From NCBI RefSeq assembly GCF_001642835.1, contig NZ_LXEI01000001.1, positions 62,001-126,000 on the forward strand: 64,000 bases of DNA, written 5' to 3'. Numbering within the stretch: position 1 is the first letter of the stretch; the number at the start of each line of letters is the position of its first letter. Positions 27,645-36,638 of the stretch are shown here, piece by piece. Made by a program: the position numbers and the translations under genes. The notes beneath the pieces are model-generated. The model did not search any database. It had not been told where the DNA came from and saw only the letters and a program-made list of their open reading frames with translations. Origin of the DNA: Pseudotamlana agarivorans (GTDB lineage: Bacteria; Bacteroidota; Bacteroidia; Flavobacteriales; Flavobacteriaceae).

Positions 27645-27754
27645 TATATTATGTTTCTAGACGTTTTATCTAATTATAATGTCATCAAGGAAAGTTTAAA
27701 CTTGCTCCTCGTTATCTTCCTGTAAACATCCTGAAAACATATTTAGGACAAGCA

Positions 27755-27838
27755 GTAGAATGTAGCACCTTCTTTACAAGATAAAGGGTTGCCAAGGCTT
27801 CAACGGGTCTAATCCCTCTACCTTTCTTGATAACATTA
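27755..27838 (-). ncRNA. SAM-I riboswitch (S box) upstream of metH
   Basis: On the minus strand all hallmark segments of the SAM-I aptamer appear in order: TTATCAAGAAAGG, the kink-turn/P2 region with GAGGGATTAGACCC, GAAGCC-TTGGCAACC, then AAGGTGCTA. AATG and CATT close P1. It lies about 110 bases ahead of metH-N. The expression platform is unclear: an AT-rich palindrome (AAGTTTAAACTT) follows, with no U run. When SAM is plentiful the metH-ABM-metH-metF genes should be turned down. Confidence 0.95.
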
Positions 27839-27859
27839 GTACGTTAATGAACTAGCGCA

Positions 27860-27867
27860 CAAAAGTA
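27860..27867 (-). promoter_or_regulatory. -7 element of the metH operon promoter
   Basis: TACTTTTG, an exact TAnnTTTG match, lies 22 bases upstream of the SAM-I aptamer. A good -33 element was not found. Confidence 0.5.
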
Positions 27868-27914
27868 CTAACTATATTCCTTTATTCACACTAATTTCAC
27901 AAAAATTACGAGGT

Positions 27915-28805
27915 TTACTCAAATAATGTAGACGATAAATAGCGATCGCCTCTATCGCAGATAATGGCCACAATTACCCCTTCTTCGATAGTTTCGGCAA
28001 TTTTTAAGGCACAAAAAACAGCACCTCCGCTACTCATCCCAGCGAATATCCCTTCTTCTTTTGCTAAATTAATGGTTGTTTGTTTGGCATCTTCTTCCGA
28101 GACATCGACAACAATATCTACCTTTTTAGGTTCAAAAAATTTAGGCACGTATTCTGGTGACCATTTTCTAATCCCTGGAATTTTTGCTCCATCGGCAGGC
28201 TGAGCGCCAACTATGGTAATATTTTTATTTTGCTCTTTTAAGAATGTAGACACACCCGTTATCGTTCCGGTTGTTCCCATAGCAGAGACAAAATGTGTGA
28301 TGTTATGATTGGTAGCCTCCCAAATTTCAGGACCAGTCGTTTTATAATGCGCTTTCCAATTGTCTGGATTTTCAAACTGATTTAAAAGCACATAACCTTT
28401 TTCATCACGAAGTTTAAAAGCCAAATCACGAGAACCTTCAATACCAATATCGGCAGGAGTTAAAATAACCTCAGCACCATAGGCACGCATGGTTTTAACA
28501 CGCTCTTCCGTAGAATTTTCAGGCATGATTAGCACCATATTTAAGCCTAACAACCTAGCTATAAACGCTAAAGCAATACCGGTGTTTCCGCTAGTAGCTT
28601 CAACCAGAGTGCCCCCTTTTTTAATGTCGCCACGTTTTAAGGCTTCATTAATCATGTTAAAAGCGGCACGGTCTTTTACACTTCCGCCAGGGTTATTGCC
28701 TTCTAATTTTAAAAACAAACGCACCCCTTTTTTAGAAATTAGGTGCGTTGCTTCTACTAATGGTGTATTTCCTATTTGGCCAATGATACTATGCTCGTAT
28801 GCCAT
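27915..28805 (-). CDS. cysM: Cysteine synthase (O-acetylserine sulfhydrylase, CysM type)
   Basis: 296 aa. A PLP enzyme making cysteine from O-acetylserine and sulfide. The PLP lysine is Lys44 in NNPGGSVKDRA; TSGNTGIALA (about 70-79) binds the cofactor phosphate, and GTTGTITG is further along. Length and NNPGGSVKDR resemble CysM rather than the longer CysK. It overlaps the cysE reading frame by 17 bases and is the last gene of the sulfate assimilation run. Confidence 0.94.
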   Translation of the reverse strand: MAYEHSIIGQIGNTPLVEATHLISKKGVRLFLKLEGNNPGGSVKDRAAFNMINEALKRGDIKKGGTLVEATSGNTGIALAFIARLLGLNMVLIMPENSTEERVKTMRAYGAEVILTPADIGIEGSRDLAFKLRDEKGYVLLNQFENPDNWKAHYKTTGPEIWEATNHNITHFVSAMGTTGTITGVSTFLKEQNKNITIVGAQPADGAKIPGIRKWSPEYVPKFFEPKKVDIVVDVSEEDAKQTTINLAKEEGIFAGMSSGGAVFCALKIAETIEEGVIVAIICDRGDRYLSSTLFE

Positions 28806-29535
28806 TTTTTCGTGGTCTGATTTTTATTTCGGTTTGATAAGTAACCAAAGAGTCTTCTGGTACAGATTGGGTAATCCAAACGTTGGCACCAATGATGGAA
28901 TTTTTACCAATAACGATATCACCGCCTAAAATGGTTGCATTCGCATAAATGGTCACATTCTCCTCTATGGTTGGGTGTCTTTTGGTTGACGCCAAGTCTT
29001 TAGAAACTTGAAGTCCTCCAAGTGTTACCCCTTGATAAATTTTCACGTTTTTTTCTATAATGGAGCTCTCTCCAATTACAATCCCTGTTCCGTGATCGAT
29101 ATAAAACGATTCGCCAATGGTTGCTCCTGGATGAATATCGATACCTGTAATACCATGAATATATTCACTCATCATTCGAGGTAAAATATGAATATCTAAT
29201 TTATAAAGCGCATGGCTTAACCTGTAAATAGAAATGGCATGAAATCCTGGATATGCCAAGTAAATTTCCTCTAAACTGTGTGAAGCCGGATCGTTACACT
29301 CAAATGCGATGGCATCTAAATCTAACTTACGTCTTACTTCAGGAAGTTGTGTTTCAAACTGCCCCCAAAGATTTTCGCCGTCTTCGATAGACAGTTTTTT
29401 AAGGATTTTTAAAAATGTTTTTTTTAAATAAGGCTTACGGTCTTTAGCTTGTTCTTCATCGAACAGAGCATAAAACAAACGCTTAGTAAACGTTTTTACG
29501 GTGTCTTTTAAGCAAACATTATAACTTTTATTCAC
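28789..29535 (-). CDS. cysE: Serine O-acetyltransferase
   Basis: 248 aa. It acetylates serine with acetyl-CoA to give the substrate of CysM. The C-terminal left-handed beta-helix shows hexapeptide repeats (IHPGATIGESFYIDHGTG, then VIGESSIIEKNVKIYQGVTLGG) with catalytic His in DHGTG. The C-terminal tail extends into cysM by 17 bases, implying coupled translation of the two partners, which in many bacteria form a complex through the CysE tail. Confidence 0.95.
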   Translation of the reverse strand: MNKSYNVCLKDTVKTFTKRLFYALFDEEQAKDRKPYLKKTFLKILKKLSIEDGENLWGQFETQLPEVRRKLDLDAIAFECNDPASHSLEEIYLAYPGFHAISIYRLSHALYKLDIHILPRMMSEYIHGITGIDIHPGATIGESFYIDHGTGIVIGESSIIEKNVKIYQGVTLGGLQVSKDLASTKRHPTIEENVTIYANATILGGDIVIGKNSIIGANVWITQSVPEDSLVTYQTEIKIRPRKNGIRA

Positions 29536-29553
29536 AGGTTAGCTTGTTTTTAT

Positions 29554-30606
29554 CTAATTAATAGCTTGAACAACTGCTTTTGGAGCTTCTTTACGAGAAC
29601 CATCGAAACCATCAATACCACTTACTGTAGTGTATTTCAACACATACTTTTTCCCTGGATTGATAATTCTATAGGCTGCTTGACACATTAATGTTGCCTC
29701 GTGGAAACCACAAAGAATCAGTTTTAATTTTTCTGGATATGTATTCACATCTCCAATAGCAAATATACCTGGAATATTAGTTTGGTAGTTTAAGGAATTG
29801 TCAACTTTAATAGCATTTTTCTCTATTTCTAAGCCCCAATTTGCAATAGGTCCTAATTTTGGAGACAATCCGAATAAAGGAATAAAGTGATCGGTTTCAA
29901 TCTGACTTGCTTCACCATCTTTTACAACAGTTACCGCTTCAATTTTTCCGTTACCATGTAATTCTTTTACTTCAGCAGGTGTGATTAAGTTGATTTTTCC
30001 AAGTTTGGTTAATTCACCAACTTTTTCAACAGAATCTAAAGCACCTCTAAATTCATTTCTTCTGTGAATTAAAGTCACTTCTGAAGCCACATCCGCTAAG
30101 AAGATGCTCCAATCTAAGGCAGAATCTCCACCACCAGAAATTACTACTCTTTTATCTCTGTAAAATTCTGGATCTTTAATGATGTACTCCACACCTTTAT
30201 CTTCATAATCAGCGATACCTTCGATAGCAGGTTTTCTAGGTTCGAAAGACCCTAAACCACCAGCAATAGCCACTACTGGTGCGTGGTGTTTTGTACCCTT
30301 ATTAGTCGTAACAATAAAAGAACCATCTTCTTGTTTTTCGATTGTTTCTGCACGCTCACCTAAAGTAAATCCAGGTTCGAATTGTTTTCCTTGCTCTAAC
30401 AAATTGTTTGTTAAATCACCTGCTAATACTTCTGGAAATCCAGGAATATCATAAATCGGTTTTTTAGGATAAATTTCTGAACACTGTCCACCAGGTTGTG
30501 GTAAAGCGTCAATTAAATGACATTTCAATTTTAATAATCCAGCTTCGAATACTGTAAATAATCCTGTTGGCCCCGCGCCAATTATTAGTATATCTGTTTT
30601 AATCAT
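29554..30606 (-). CDS. Ferredoxin-NADP reductase-like flavoprotein (thioredoxin reductase fold)
   Basis: 350 aa. The FAD motif is IIGAGPTG (about residues 7-14) and the NADP motif is ISGGGDSALDW (about 158-168). The redox-active CxxC of thioredoxin reductase is absent, which places it with the thioredoxin-reductase-like ferredoxin-NADP reductases (YumC type). It lies next to the siroheme genes and sulfite reductase, so it probably supplies electrons to sulfite reduction through ferredoxin. That role is inferred from context. Confidence 0.88.
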   Translation of the reverse strand: MIKTDILIIGAGPTGLFTVFEAGLLKLKCHLIDALPQPGGQCSEIYPKKPIYDIPGFPEVLAGDLTNNLLEQGKQFEPGFTLGERAETIEKQEDGSFIVTTNKGTKHHAPVVAIAGGLGSFEPRKPAIEGIADYEDKGVEYIIKDPEFYRDKRVVISGGGDSALDWSIFLADVASEVTLIHRRNEFRGALDSVEKVGELTKLGKINLITPAEVKELHGNGKIEAVTVVKDGEASQIETDHFIPLFGLSPKLGPIANWGLEIEKNAIKVDNSLNYQTNIPGIFAIGDVNTYPEKLKLILCGFHEATLMCQAAYRIINPGKKYVLKYTTVSGIDGFDGSRKEAPKAVVQAIN

Positions 30607-30623
30607 CGTATGGTTACTTTTAC

Positions 30624-31205
30624 TTATTTTTCAATTAATCCTTTAGTGAACTCGTTAAGTTTTTCAACTTTTTGTTCGAAATCACCTTTTATAGTTTTTC
30701 TATATTCATTTAAGTTCTTCACTAAATCATCTACATTTTCGGGGATGACATCTTCAAAAAACTGACGTAAACGTTTTGCTGTTGTTGGCGACTTTCCATT
30801 GGTTGAAATCGCAACTTTCACGTTTCCTTTAGTAACGATTCCACCCATATAAAAATCGCAATACGGCGGATTATCGGCTACGTTTACTAACAAGCTTTTT
30901 GCTCTACAGTGTTTATGAACTTTAATATTTACTTTAGGCTTATTGGTTGTTGCGACTACAATATGTTGGCCTTTTAAATATTTTTTCTTGTATTTATCTT
31001 TAATTAAGGTGACATCACCTTTTTTCGCTAGGGCTATGGTTTCTTCGCGAAACATTTTAGACACCATCGTCACATGAGCATCAGGGCTAGATTTTAAAAG
31101 AAAGGTTAATTTCTCTTCGGCCACATAACCACCACCCACAATAAGAATATTTAAACTTTTAGCTTTTAAGAATATCGGATACAGGTTGTTTCTTTCTTCC
31201 ATCAC
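30624..31205 (-). CDS. Precorrin-2 dehydrogenase / sirohydrochlorin ferrochelatase
   Basis: 193 aa. It matches the N-terminal half of CysG or Met8: NAD-binding ILIVGGGYVAEEKL (about residues 19-32), then VNVADNPPYCDFYMGG and ISTNGKSPTTAKRLR. It oxidises precorrin-2 and, in the bifunctional family, inserts iron to give siroheme. It ends one base ahead of the neighbouring methyltransferase gene. Siroheme is the cofactor of the sulfite reductase encoded upstream. Confidence 0.92.
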   Translation of the reverse strand: MMEERNNLYPIFLKAKSLNILIVGGGYVAEEKLTFLLKSSPDAHVTMVSKMFREETIALAKKGDVTLIKDKYKKKYLKGQHIVVATTNKPKVNIKVHKHCRAKSLLVNVADNPPYCDFYMGGIVTKGNVKVAISTNGKSPTTAKRLRQFFEDVIPENVDDLVKNLNEYRKTIKGDFEQKVEKLNEFTKGLIEK

Positions 31206-31967
31206 CTAGGCTTCTTTTACTTCAGAATAAATACGACTTAAAACAGCGCGTTCCTTTACCACATCACCAATTACGATAATAGCTGGGGAAGAAAGCTCCT
31301 TTTTAGCAACAATATCTTGAATAGTTTCTATAGTACCAATACCTACCTTTTCATCTTCTCGAGTTCCATTTTGAATAATCGCAATGGCCGTATTTTGTTT
31401 GTTTTCAGCTGAAAAAATACTTACAATTTCATCCAGCTTACTCATCCCCATCAAAATCACAACCGTTGCAGTCGATTTAGCCGCTAAGGCCACATCGCCA
31501 GAAATTTGATGTTTTTTCGTGGTTCCAGTAATCACCCAAAAACTCTCTGATGCCCCACGTTTTGTAAGCGGAATCCCTTGATATGCTGGTGCTGCGATAG
31601 ACGATGATATACCAGGAACAACAAAGGTTTCTAAACCGAATTGTCTCACATAATCAATCTCCTCGGCACCGCGACCAAAAATGAATGGATCACCACCTTT
31701 TAAGCGCACTACATGTCCTTTTTCTTTCGCCTTAGCAACAATTAAATCATTAATTTGTTCTTGCTGAAACGCATAACACCCTTTACGTTTCCCTACAAAA
31801 ATAAGTTCTGCATCTTTGGCAGCATATTTTAATAAGGCTTCATTTATAAGCGCATCGTATAAAATCACATCGGCAGCCTCAATAGCTTTTATGGCTTTTA
31901 ATGTAATTAAATCTTCGTCACCTGGGCCGGCGCCTACAACAGTTAATATGGGTGTTTTTTTACTCAT
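31206..31967 (-). CDS. cobA: Uroporphyrinogen-III C-methyltransferase
   Basis: 253 aa. It methylates uroporphyrinogen III twice with SAM to give precorrin-2. Motifs: VVGAGPGDEDLITLKA (about residues 10-25), VRLKGGDPFIFGRG (about 87-100) and the GISS...GIPLTKRG region. It sits between the sulfite reductase and the Met8-like gene, completing siroheme synthesis inside the sulfur operon. Confidence 0.95.
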   Translation of the reverse strand: MSKKTPILTVVGAGPGDEDLITLKAIKAIEAADVILYDALINEALLKYAAKDAELIFVGKRKGCYAFQQEQINDLIVAKAKEKGHVVRLKGGDPFIFGRGAEEIDYVRQFGLETFVVPGISSSIAAPAYQGIPLTKRGASESFWVITGTTKKHQISGDVALAAKSTATVVILMGMSKLDEIVSIFSAENKQNTAIAIIQNGTREDEKVGIGTIETIQDIVAKKELSSPAIIVIGDVVKERAVLSRIYSEVKEA

Positions 31968-31993
31968 CTTTTTCTTTTACAATGCTGGTTATA

Positions 31994-34084
31994 TTATATA
32001 GCAGCAGTATCTTTTTCTCTAAACGCTTTTACTTTTCCTAAAAAGTCATTTGCATTATCAATATACTTTGCCGCAAACTCTTGGGTTGGTGCAAATTTAT
32101 TTATTTGATATATTAAATCAGCGAAAGTAACGCCTAAATTAATTTTTCCACTAGCTACAAACTTTTCATCAAAATCTTTAATGATTCCTGCATGTGTATT
32201 TGTTTTCGCATTATCGGCTAATAATAACGCTTTCGCGGAATTAACTAGCGATTGATAAGCGTAATAAATAGCACCTGAATACACCTTGTTATCGAAAGAT
32301 TCTTTAGCATTATCAATTTTTTCTTCACTTTCTAAAAATAAAGTGGCAATTAAATCGATCACTACACCAGCACATTCACCAACTCCAATTTCCTTAACGT
32401 ATTCTTCTTGTGTTCCCCAATCGATAAAATCTTCTGGAGTTAAATTAGACACATCTTGTAAATCATTTAATAAATCGTAGAAATAACGATCGCCAGTTTC
32501 TTTATAATACTCAACAAACTTCTTACCGTTAGCATTGGCTTCAAAATCGTTTAAGATTCTTCTTAAAGCTTCAGGTCCTCTTTTACTTGGTACTTTCACC
32601 ACTTTATCTGCAAAAGTAGCATTACCATCTCCTAAATTACCTCCACCAAGTAACACTTGTAAAGCCGGGGCAACTAATTTATCTGGCGTACGAACCGACA
32701 TCCCTTGGAAACCAATATTGGCCATATTATGTTGGCCACAAGCATTCATACATCCACTAATCTTGATAACAACATCGTCGTTTTTAAGATATTGTGGGTA
32801 TTCTGCTTTGATAACACGTTCTAATTCATCGGCAATACCTGTACTACTCGCAATACCTAAATTACAAGTATCTGTTCCAGGACAAGCTGTAATATCTACT
32901 GCTTTATTATATCCCGCTTCTACGAATCCTAATTTTTCTAATTCGGTGTAGAAAAACGGTACTAAATCTTCCTTAACAAAAGGAATAACGATGTTTTGAC
33001 GTAATGTTAAACGTACTTCACCAGCAGCGTACTTATCAATTAAATCGGCTAATAAACGTGCTTTATCGGTATAGAAATCACCCAATAAGACTTTAATACC
33101 AATCGCTACATACCCTTCCTGCTTTTGCGGAATTAAGTTGGTAGATTTCCATAAATCGAATGCTGCTTGGTCTTTTATATCAACTTGAGGTGCTTCAACC
33201 GAAACTGGTATTGAAGGCACATAAGCATCGGCATCAATAGCCACCGATTTAAACTCAATCGCATTTTGTTCTTCATCAATTAATGCTCTAAAAGCCTCTA
33301 AACCGATATCTTTTACTAAGAATTTCATACGGGCTTTAGCACGACTTTTACGCTCACCAAAACGATCGAAAACTCTTAAAACTCCTTCCATGATTGGAAT
33401 GATTTTATCGGTTTCAACAAAATCATACAACACATCGGCATGACGTGGTTGTGACCCAAGTCCACCAGCAACCATAACTTTAAATCCGCGCACACCATCT
33501 TTCACTTTAGCGATATACCCGATATCGTGTAAGTAAGACAACCCAGTATCTTCGTCTGTAGAAGAGAAAGACACTTTAAATTTACGTCCCATTTCTTGAC
33601 AGATTGGGTTACGTAAAAAGAATTTAAAAATAGCATCAGCGTAAGGCGACACATCGAAAGGTTCATTAACATCGATTCCAGCCGTTTCTGAAGCCGTAAC
33701 GTTTCTTACTACGTTACCACAAGCTTCACGAACTGTAACTTCATCTTTTTCTAATTCTGCCCAAAGCTCAGGAGTTCTATTTAAATCCACATAGTGAATT
33801 TGAATATCTTGACGGGTTGTGATGTGTAAACGACCACGAGAATATTCATCAGAAACCTCAGAAATTCTACGTAACTGATTACTTTTAAGTTTTCCGTAAG
33901 GAATCTTAATACGAATCATTTGTACGCCTTCTTGACGCTGACCGTAAACACCACGAGCCAAACGAAGACTTCTAAATTTTTCCTCATCAATTTTACCATT
34001 GTTGAAAAGCTCGATTTTTCTAGCTAATTCAATGATATCCTTCTCTACAATTGGGTTCTCTATTTCTGATCTAAATGTTTGCAT
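31994..34084 (-). CDS. Siroheme sulfite reductase with C-terminal HEPN-like domain
   Basis: 696 aa. Two ferredoxin-like half domains alternate with siroheme/iron-sulfur domains (GRLHITTRQDIQIHY near residue 82; VRLTLRQNIVIPF in the second half). The cluster and siroheme ligands are Cys401, Cys407, Cys445 and Cys449 (CPGTDTC and CMNAC). Residues from about 585 form an extra all-helical module (AKESFDNKVYSGAIYYAYQ) resembling HEPN domains, absent from E. coli CysI. Context favours sulfite over nitrite reduction. The start follows AGGAGGGG from a repeat element. Confidence 0.92.
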   Translation of the reverse strand: MQTFRSEIENPIVEKDIIELARKIELFNNGKIDEEKFRSLRLARGVYGQRQEGVQMIRIKIPYGKLKSNQLRRISEVSDEYSRGRLHITTRQDIQIHYVDLNRTPELWAELEKDEVTVREACGNVVRNVTASETAGIDVNEPFDVSPYADAIFKFFLRNPICQEMGRKFKVSFSSTDEDTGLSYLHDIGYIAKVKDGVRGFKVMVAGGLGSQPRHADVLYDFVETDKIIPIMEGVLRVFDRFGERKSRAKARMKFLVKDIGLEAFRALIDEEQNAIEFKSVAIDADAYVPSIPVSVEAPQVDIKDQAAFDLWKSTNLIPQKQEGYVAIGIKVLLGDFYTDKARLLADLIDKYAAGEVRLTLRQNIVIPFVKEDLVPFFYTELEKLGFVEAGYNKAVDITACPGTDTCNLGIASSTGIADELERVIKAEYPQYLKNDDVVIKISGCMNACGQHNMANIGFQGMSVRTPDKLVAPALQVLLGGGNLGDGNATFADKVVKVPSKRGPEALRRILNDFEANANGKKFVEYYKETGDRYFYDLLNDLQDVSNLTPEDFIDWGTQEEYVKEIGVGECAGVVIDLIATLFLESEEKIDNAKESFDNKVYSGAIYYAYQSLVNSAKALLLADNAKTNTHAGIIKDFDEKFVASGKINLGVTFADLIYQINKFAPTQEFAAKYIDNANDFLGKVKAFREKDTAAI
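32228..32240. repeat. CGCTTTCGCGGAA repeat, copy in sulfite reductase
   Basis: An exact 13-mer also found at 45000-45012 and 50064-50076. Here it is inside the HEPN-coding part of the gene. Confidence 0.7.
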
Positions 34085-34282
34085 ACAATAGCCCCTCCTA
34101 ACCTCCCCATTTCGACTGCCTTCAAAGCAGGCTTAGGGAGGAATTCTTACTCGGGCGGAGTAAGAATATTGTTAATAGTTTTATTTTTCAATACTTACAA
34201 AATATTTAAACTTTATAAGTTGTTTGGTCTGTTTGGTTTTACTCGCCTAGCTAATTCCCTTCGGAAGCTAGGGTGCTTTTCT
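34085..34282. repeat. GC-rich repeat pair between cysN and the sulfite reductase
   Basis: Start-proximal unit (34090-34187): contains AGCCCCTCCTAACCTCCCC, then a CTTACTC/GAGTAAG hairpin and GAATATTGTTAATA. Stop-proximal unit (about 34247-34282): GCTAATTCCCTTCGGAAGCTAGGG, flush with the cysN stop. The same two units in the same order bound the cysN-cysD gap at 35531-35710. On the minus strand the first unit places AGGAGG nine bases before the sulfite reductase ATG. Confidence 0.8.
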
Positions 34283-35530
34283 CTACTGAATAAACCCTGC
34301 TGCTACCGTATTGTTACTTTGCGGATCGATTAAAATAAAAGACCCATTAGTACGGTGGTTTTTAAATTGGTCGTAAAAAATTGGTTTATTTAACTTAAAA
34401 GTTACAGAAGCAATATCATTTACGCCTAAAGAGGTAGCTCCTTCTTCAATCCCTGAATAATCTGGGTGAATTTTATGATTAATCTTATCTACCTTAGCTA
34501 ATACTTTATTAACACCGTGTTGTACAATGTACTTCCCTCCAGCTGTTAAGTTAGTCGCATCCATCCAACAAACGTTAGCAGTAAATTGCTTTTCAATCGT
34601 TGGAAGATCGTCTGCTTTTACAATCATATCGCCACGACTCACATTAATATCGTTCTCTAATGTAATGGTTACAGAAGAACGTCTTGAAGCCGTTTCGTAC
34701 TTTTCATCATAGAAATAAATATCTTTTATCTTCGATTTGGTTTGTGATGGAAGCACAACAATATCATCTCCAACGCTTAAATTTCCACCGTAAACTTTTC
34801 CTGCATAACCTCTAAAATCGTGAAATTCTTCAGTTTTAGGACGGATTACATACTGCACTGGGAAACGCGGTGTACCAACGTTAAAGATATCTTTTTTATC
34901 TAATTGCTCTAAATGCTCCAATAAAGCTTCACCTTTATACCAAGGCATTTTATCAGTTTTATTTACAACATTATCACCTTTTAAAGCACTTACAGGTATG
35001 AACGTAATTTTTTGATCTTGATAATCACGTTTGCTCATTAATTCTGAAAAATCAGCTTTGATCTTATTATAAATTTCTTCAGAATAATCTACTAAATCCA
35101 TCTTGTTTATCGCTACTACCACGTCTTTAATACGTAATAAGTTATTGATAAAAAAGTGACGATTTGTTTGCTCGATCACCCCTTTTCTAGCATCGATTAA
35201 GATGATAGACGCTTGTGATGTTGAAGCACCAGTTACCATGTTACGTGTATATTCTACGTGACCCGGTGTATCGGCGATGATGTAACTTTTCTTTTTAGTT
35301 GAAAAATAGATATGCGCCACGTCAATGGTAATACCTTGTTCTCTTTCTGCAACTAATCCATCGGTTGCTAAAGAAAAATCTAAGTAGTCGTATCCACGTT
35401 GCTTACTTGTTTTTTCAATAGCCTCTAATTTATCGGTAGTTAATGATTTTGTATCGTAAAGAATACGTCCGATTAACGTACTTTTCCCATCATCTACACT
35501 TCCTGCTGTTGCTATTTTTAATACTTCCAT
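34283..35530 (-). CDS. cysN: Sulfate adenylyltransferase subunit 1 (GTPase)
   Basis: 415 aa. An EF-Tu-like GTPase that drives ATP sulfurylase. G1 is GSVDDGKS (residues 10-17), G3 DTPGHVEYTRNM (about 88-99) and G4 NKMD (about 144-147), followed by two beta-barrel domains. No APS kinase domain is fused at the C-terminus. The partner cysD is just upstream, separated by a 180-base repeat-bearing gap. AGGAGGGG precedes the ATG, unusual for this organism. Confidence 0.96.
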   Translation of the reverse strand: MEVLKIATAGSVDDGKSTLIGRILYDTKSLTTDKLEAIEKTSKQRGYDYLDFSLATDGLVAEREQGITIDVAHIYFSTKKKSYIIADTPGHVEYTRNMVTGASTSQASIILIDARKGVIEQTNRHFFINNLLRIKDVVVAINKMDLVDYSEEIYNKIKADFSELMSKRDYQDQKITFIPVSALKGDNVVNKTDKMPWYKGEALLEHLEQLDKKDIFNVGTPRFPVQYVIRPKTEEFHDFRGYAGKVYGGNLSVGDDIVVLPSQTKSKIKDIYFYDEKYETASRRSSVTITLENDINVSRGDMIVKADDLPTIEKQFTANVCWMDATNLTAGGKYIVQHGVNKVLAKVDKINHKIHPDYSGIEEGATSLGVNDIASVTFKLNKPIFYDQFKNHRTNGSFILIDPQSNNTVAAGFIQ

Positions 35531-35710
35531 AAATGAAGCCCCTCCTAACCTCCCCTGGGGGAGGAATCCTTACTCGGGCGAAGTAAGAATATTGTTAATA
35601 TTTTTTACTTAGTATTAATACTATAAAATTGTATCTATATTAAGTTTTTATTTTAATCCTTTTTATCCGCAATCTTGCTAATCCCCCTTCGGGGGCTAGG
35701 GGGCTTTACT
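35531..35710. repeat. GC-rich repeat pair between cysD and cysN
   Basis: Units matching those at 34085-34282: a start-proximal unit at 35537-35607 and a stop-proximal CCCCCTTCGGGGG unit at 35674-35710. CCTCCCC and GGGGAGG make a further hairpin within the first unit. No gene is seen. Confidence 0.8.
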
Positions 35711-36616
35711 CTAGAAATACCCTTGTTGTTTACGTTTCTCCATAGCGGCTTCCGATCTTTTATCATCGATACGAGCACCACGTTCTGAAATTGAAGAATC
35801 TCTAATCTCCTCAACAACTTTGGTAATGGTAGACGCTTCCGATAAAACGGCTGCTGTACAACTCATATCACCTACGGTTCTAAAACGCACCATTTCTTCA
35901 ATCACTTCTTCATGATCATCTCTATAAACTACTTCATCTTCAGCAGACCAAATCATACCATCTCTTAAGAATACTTTACGTTTGTGTGCGAAATAAATAG
36001 ATGGAATTTCAATATTTTCCTTCTCGATATACGACCACACATCTAATTCTGTCCAGTTTGAAATTGGGAATACACGAACATTTTGACCGTGCTCGATATC
36101 ACCATTTAACATATCGAATAACTCTGGACGTTGATTTTTTTCATCCCATTGTCCGAAATCATCACGAACAGAAAAAATACGTTCTTTAGCTCTTGCTTTT
36201 TCTTCATCACGACGTGCACCACCAATACAAGCATCAAACTTAAACTCTTCGATAGCATCTAAAAGCGTGGTAGTTTGTAGCATGTTTCTACTAGCATATC
36301 TACCAGACTCTTCTTTTACTTTGCCTTCATCAATAGAATCTTGAACGTTTCTTACAATCAATTCTAAACCTAACTCCTTACACAAACGATCTCTAAATTC
36401 GATAGTTTCTGGGAAATTATGCCCTGTGTCGATATGCATTAAAGGAAATGGCACTTTTGCAGGATAAAAGGCTTTTACCGCCAATCTTACTAATGTAATA
36501 GAATCTTTTCCTCCTGAAAATAATAACACAGGCTTTTCAAACTGTGCTGCTACTTCTCTCATAATATATATCGCTTCGTTTTCTAGCGAGTTTATATTTG
36601 ATGTGTCTTTTTTCAT
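35711..36616 (-). CDS. cysD: Sulfate adenylyltransferase subunit 2
   Basis: 301 aa from the ATG at 36616, matching the 302 aa of E. coli CysD. A 13-residue extension from a GTG at 36655 would overlap cysH and is rejected. It is the ATP pyrophosphatase subunit that forms APS from ATP and sulfate. The PP-loop is SGGKDS (residues 34-39), followed by HIDTGHNFPE and GARRDEEKARAKERIFS. It works with CysN, encoded next. Confidence 0.96.
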   Translation of the reverse strand: MKKDTSNINSLENEAIYIMREVAAQFEKPVLLFSGGKDSITLVRLAVKAFYPAKVPFPLMHIDTGHNFPETIEFRDRLCKELGLELIVRNVQDSIDEGKVKEESGRYASRNMLQTTTLLDAIEEFKFDACIGGARRDEEKARAKERIFSVRDDFGQWDEKNQRPELFDMLNGDIEHGQNVRVFPISNWTELDVWSYIEKENIEIPSIYFAHKRKVFLRDGMIWSAEDEVVYRDDHEEVIEEMVRFRTVGDMSCTAAVLSEASTITKVVEEIRDSSISERGARIDDKRSEAAMEKRKQQGYF

Positions 36617-36638
36617 CGTATTCTTTTTATCAATTTTA

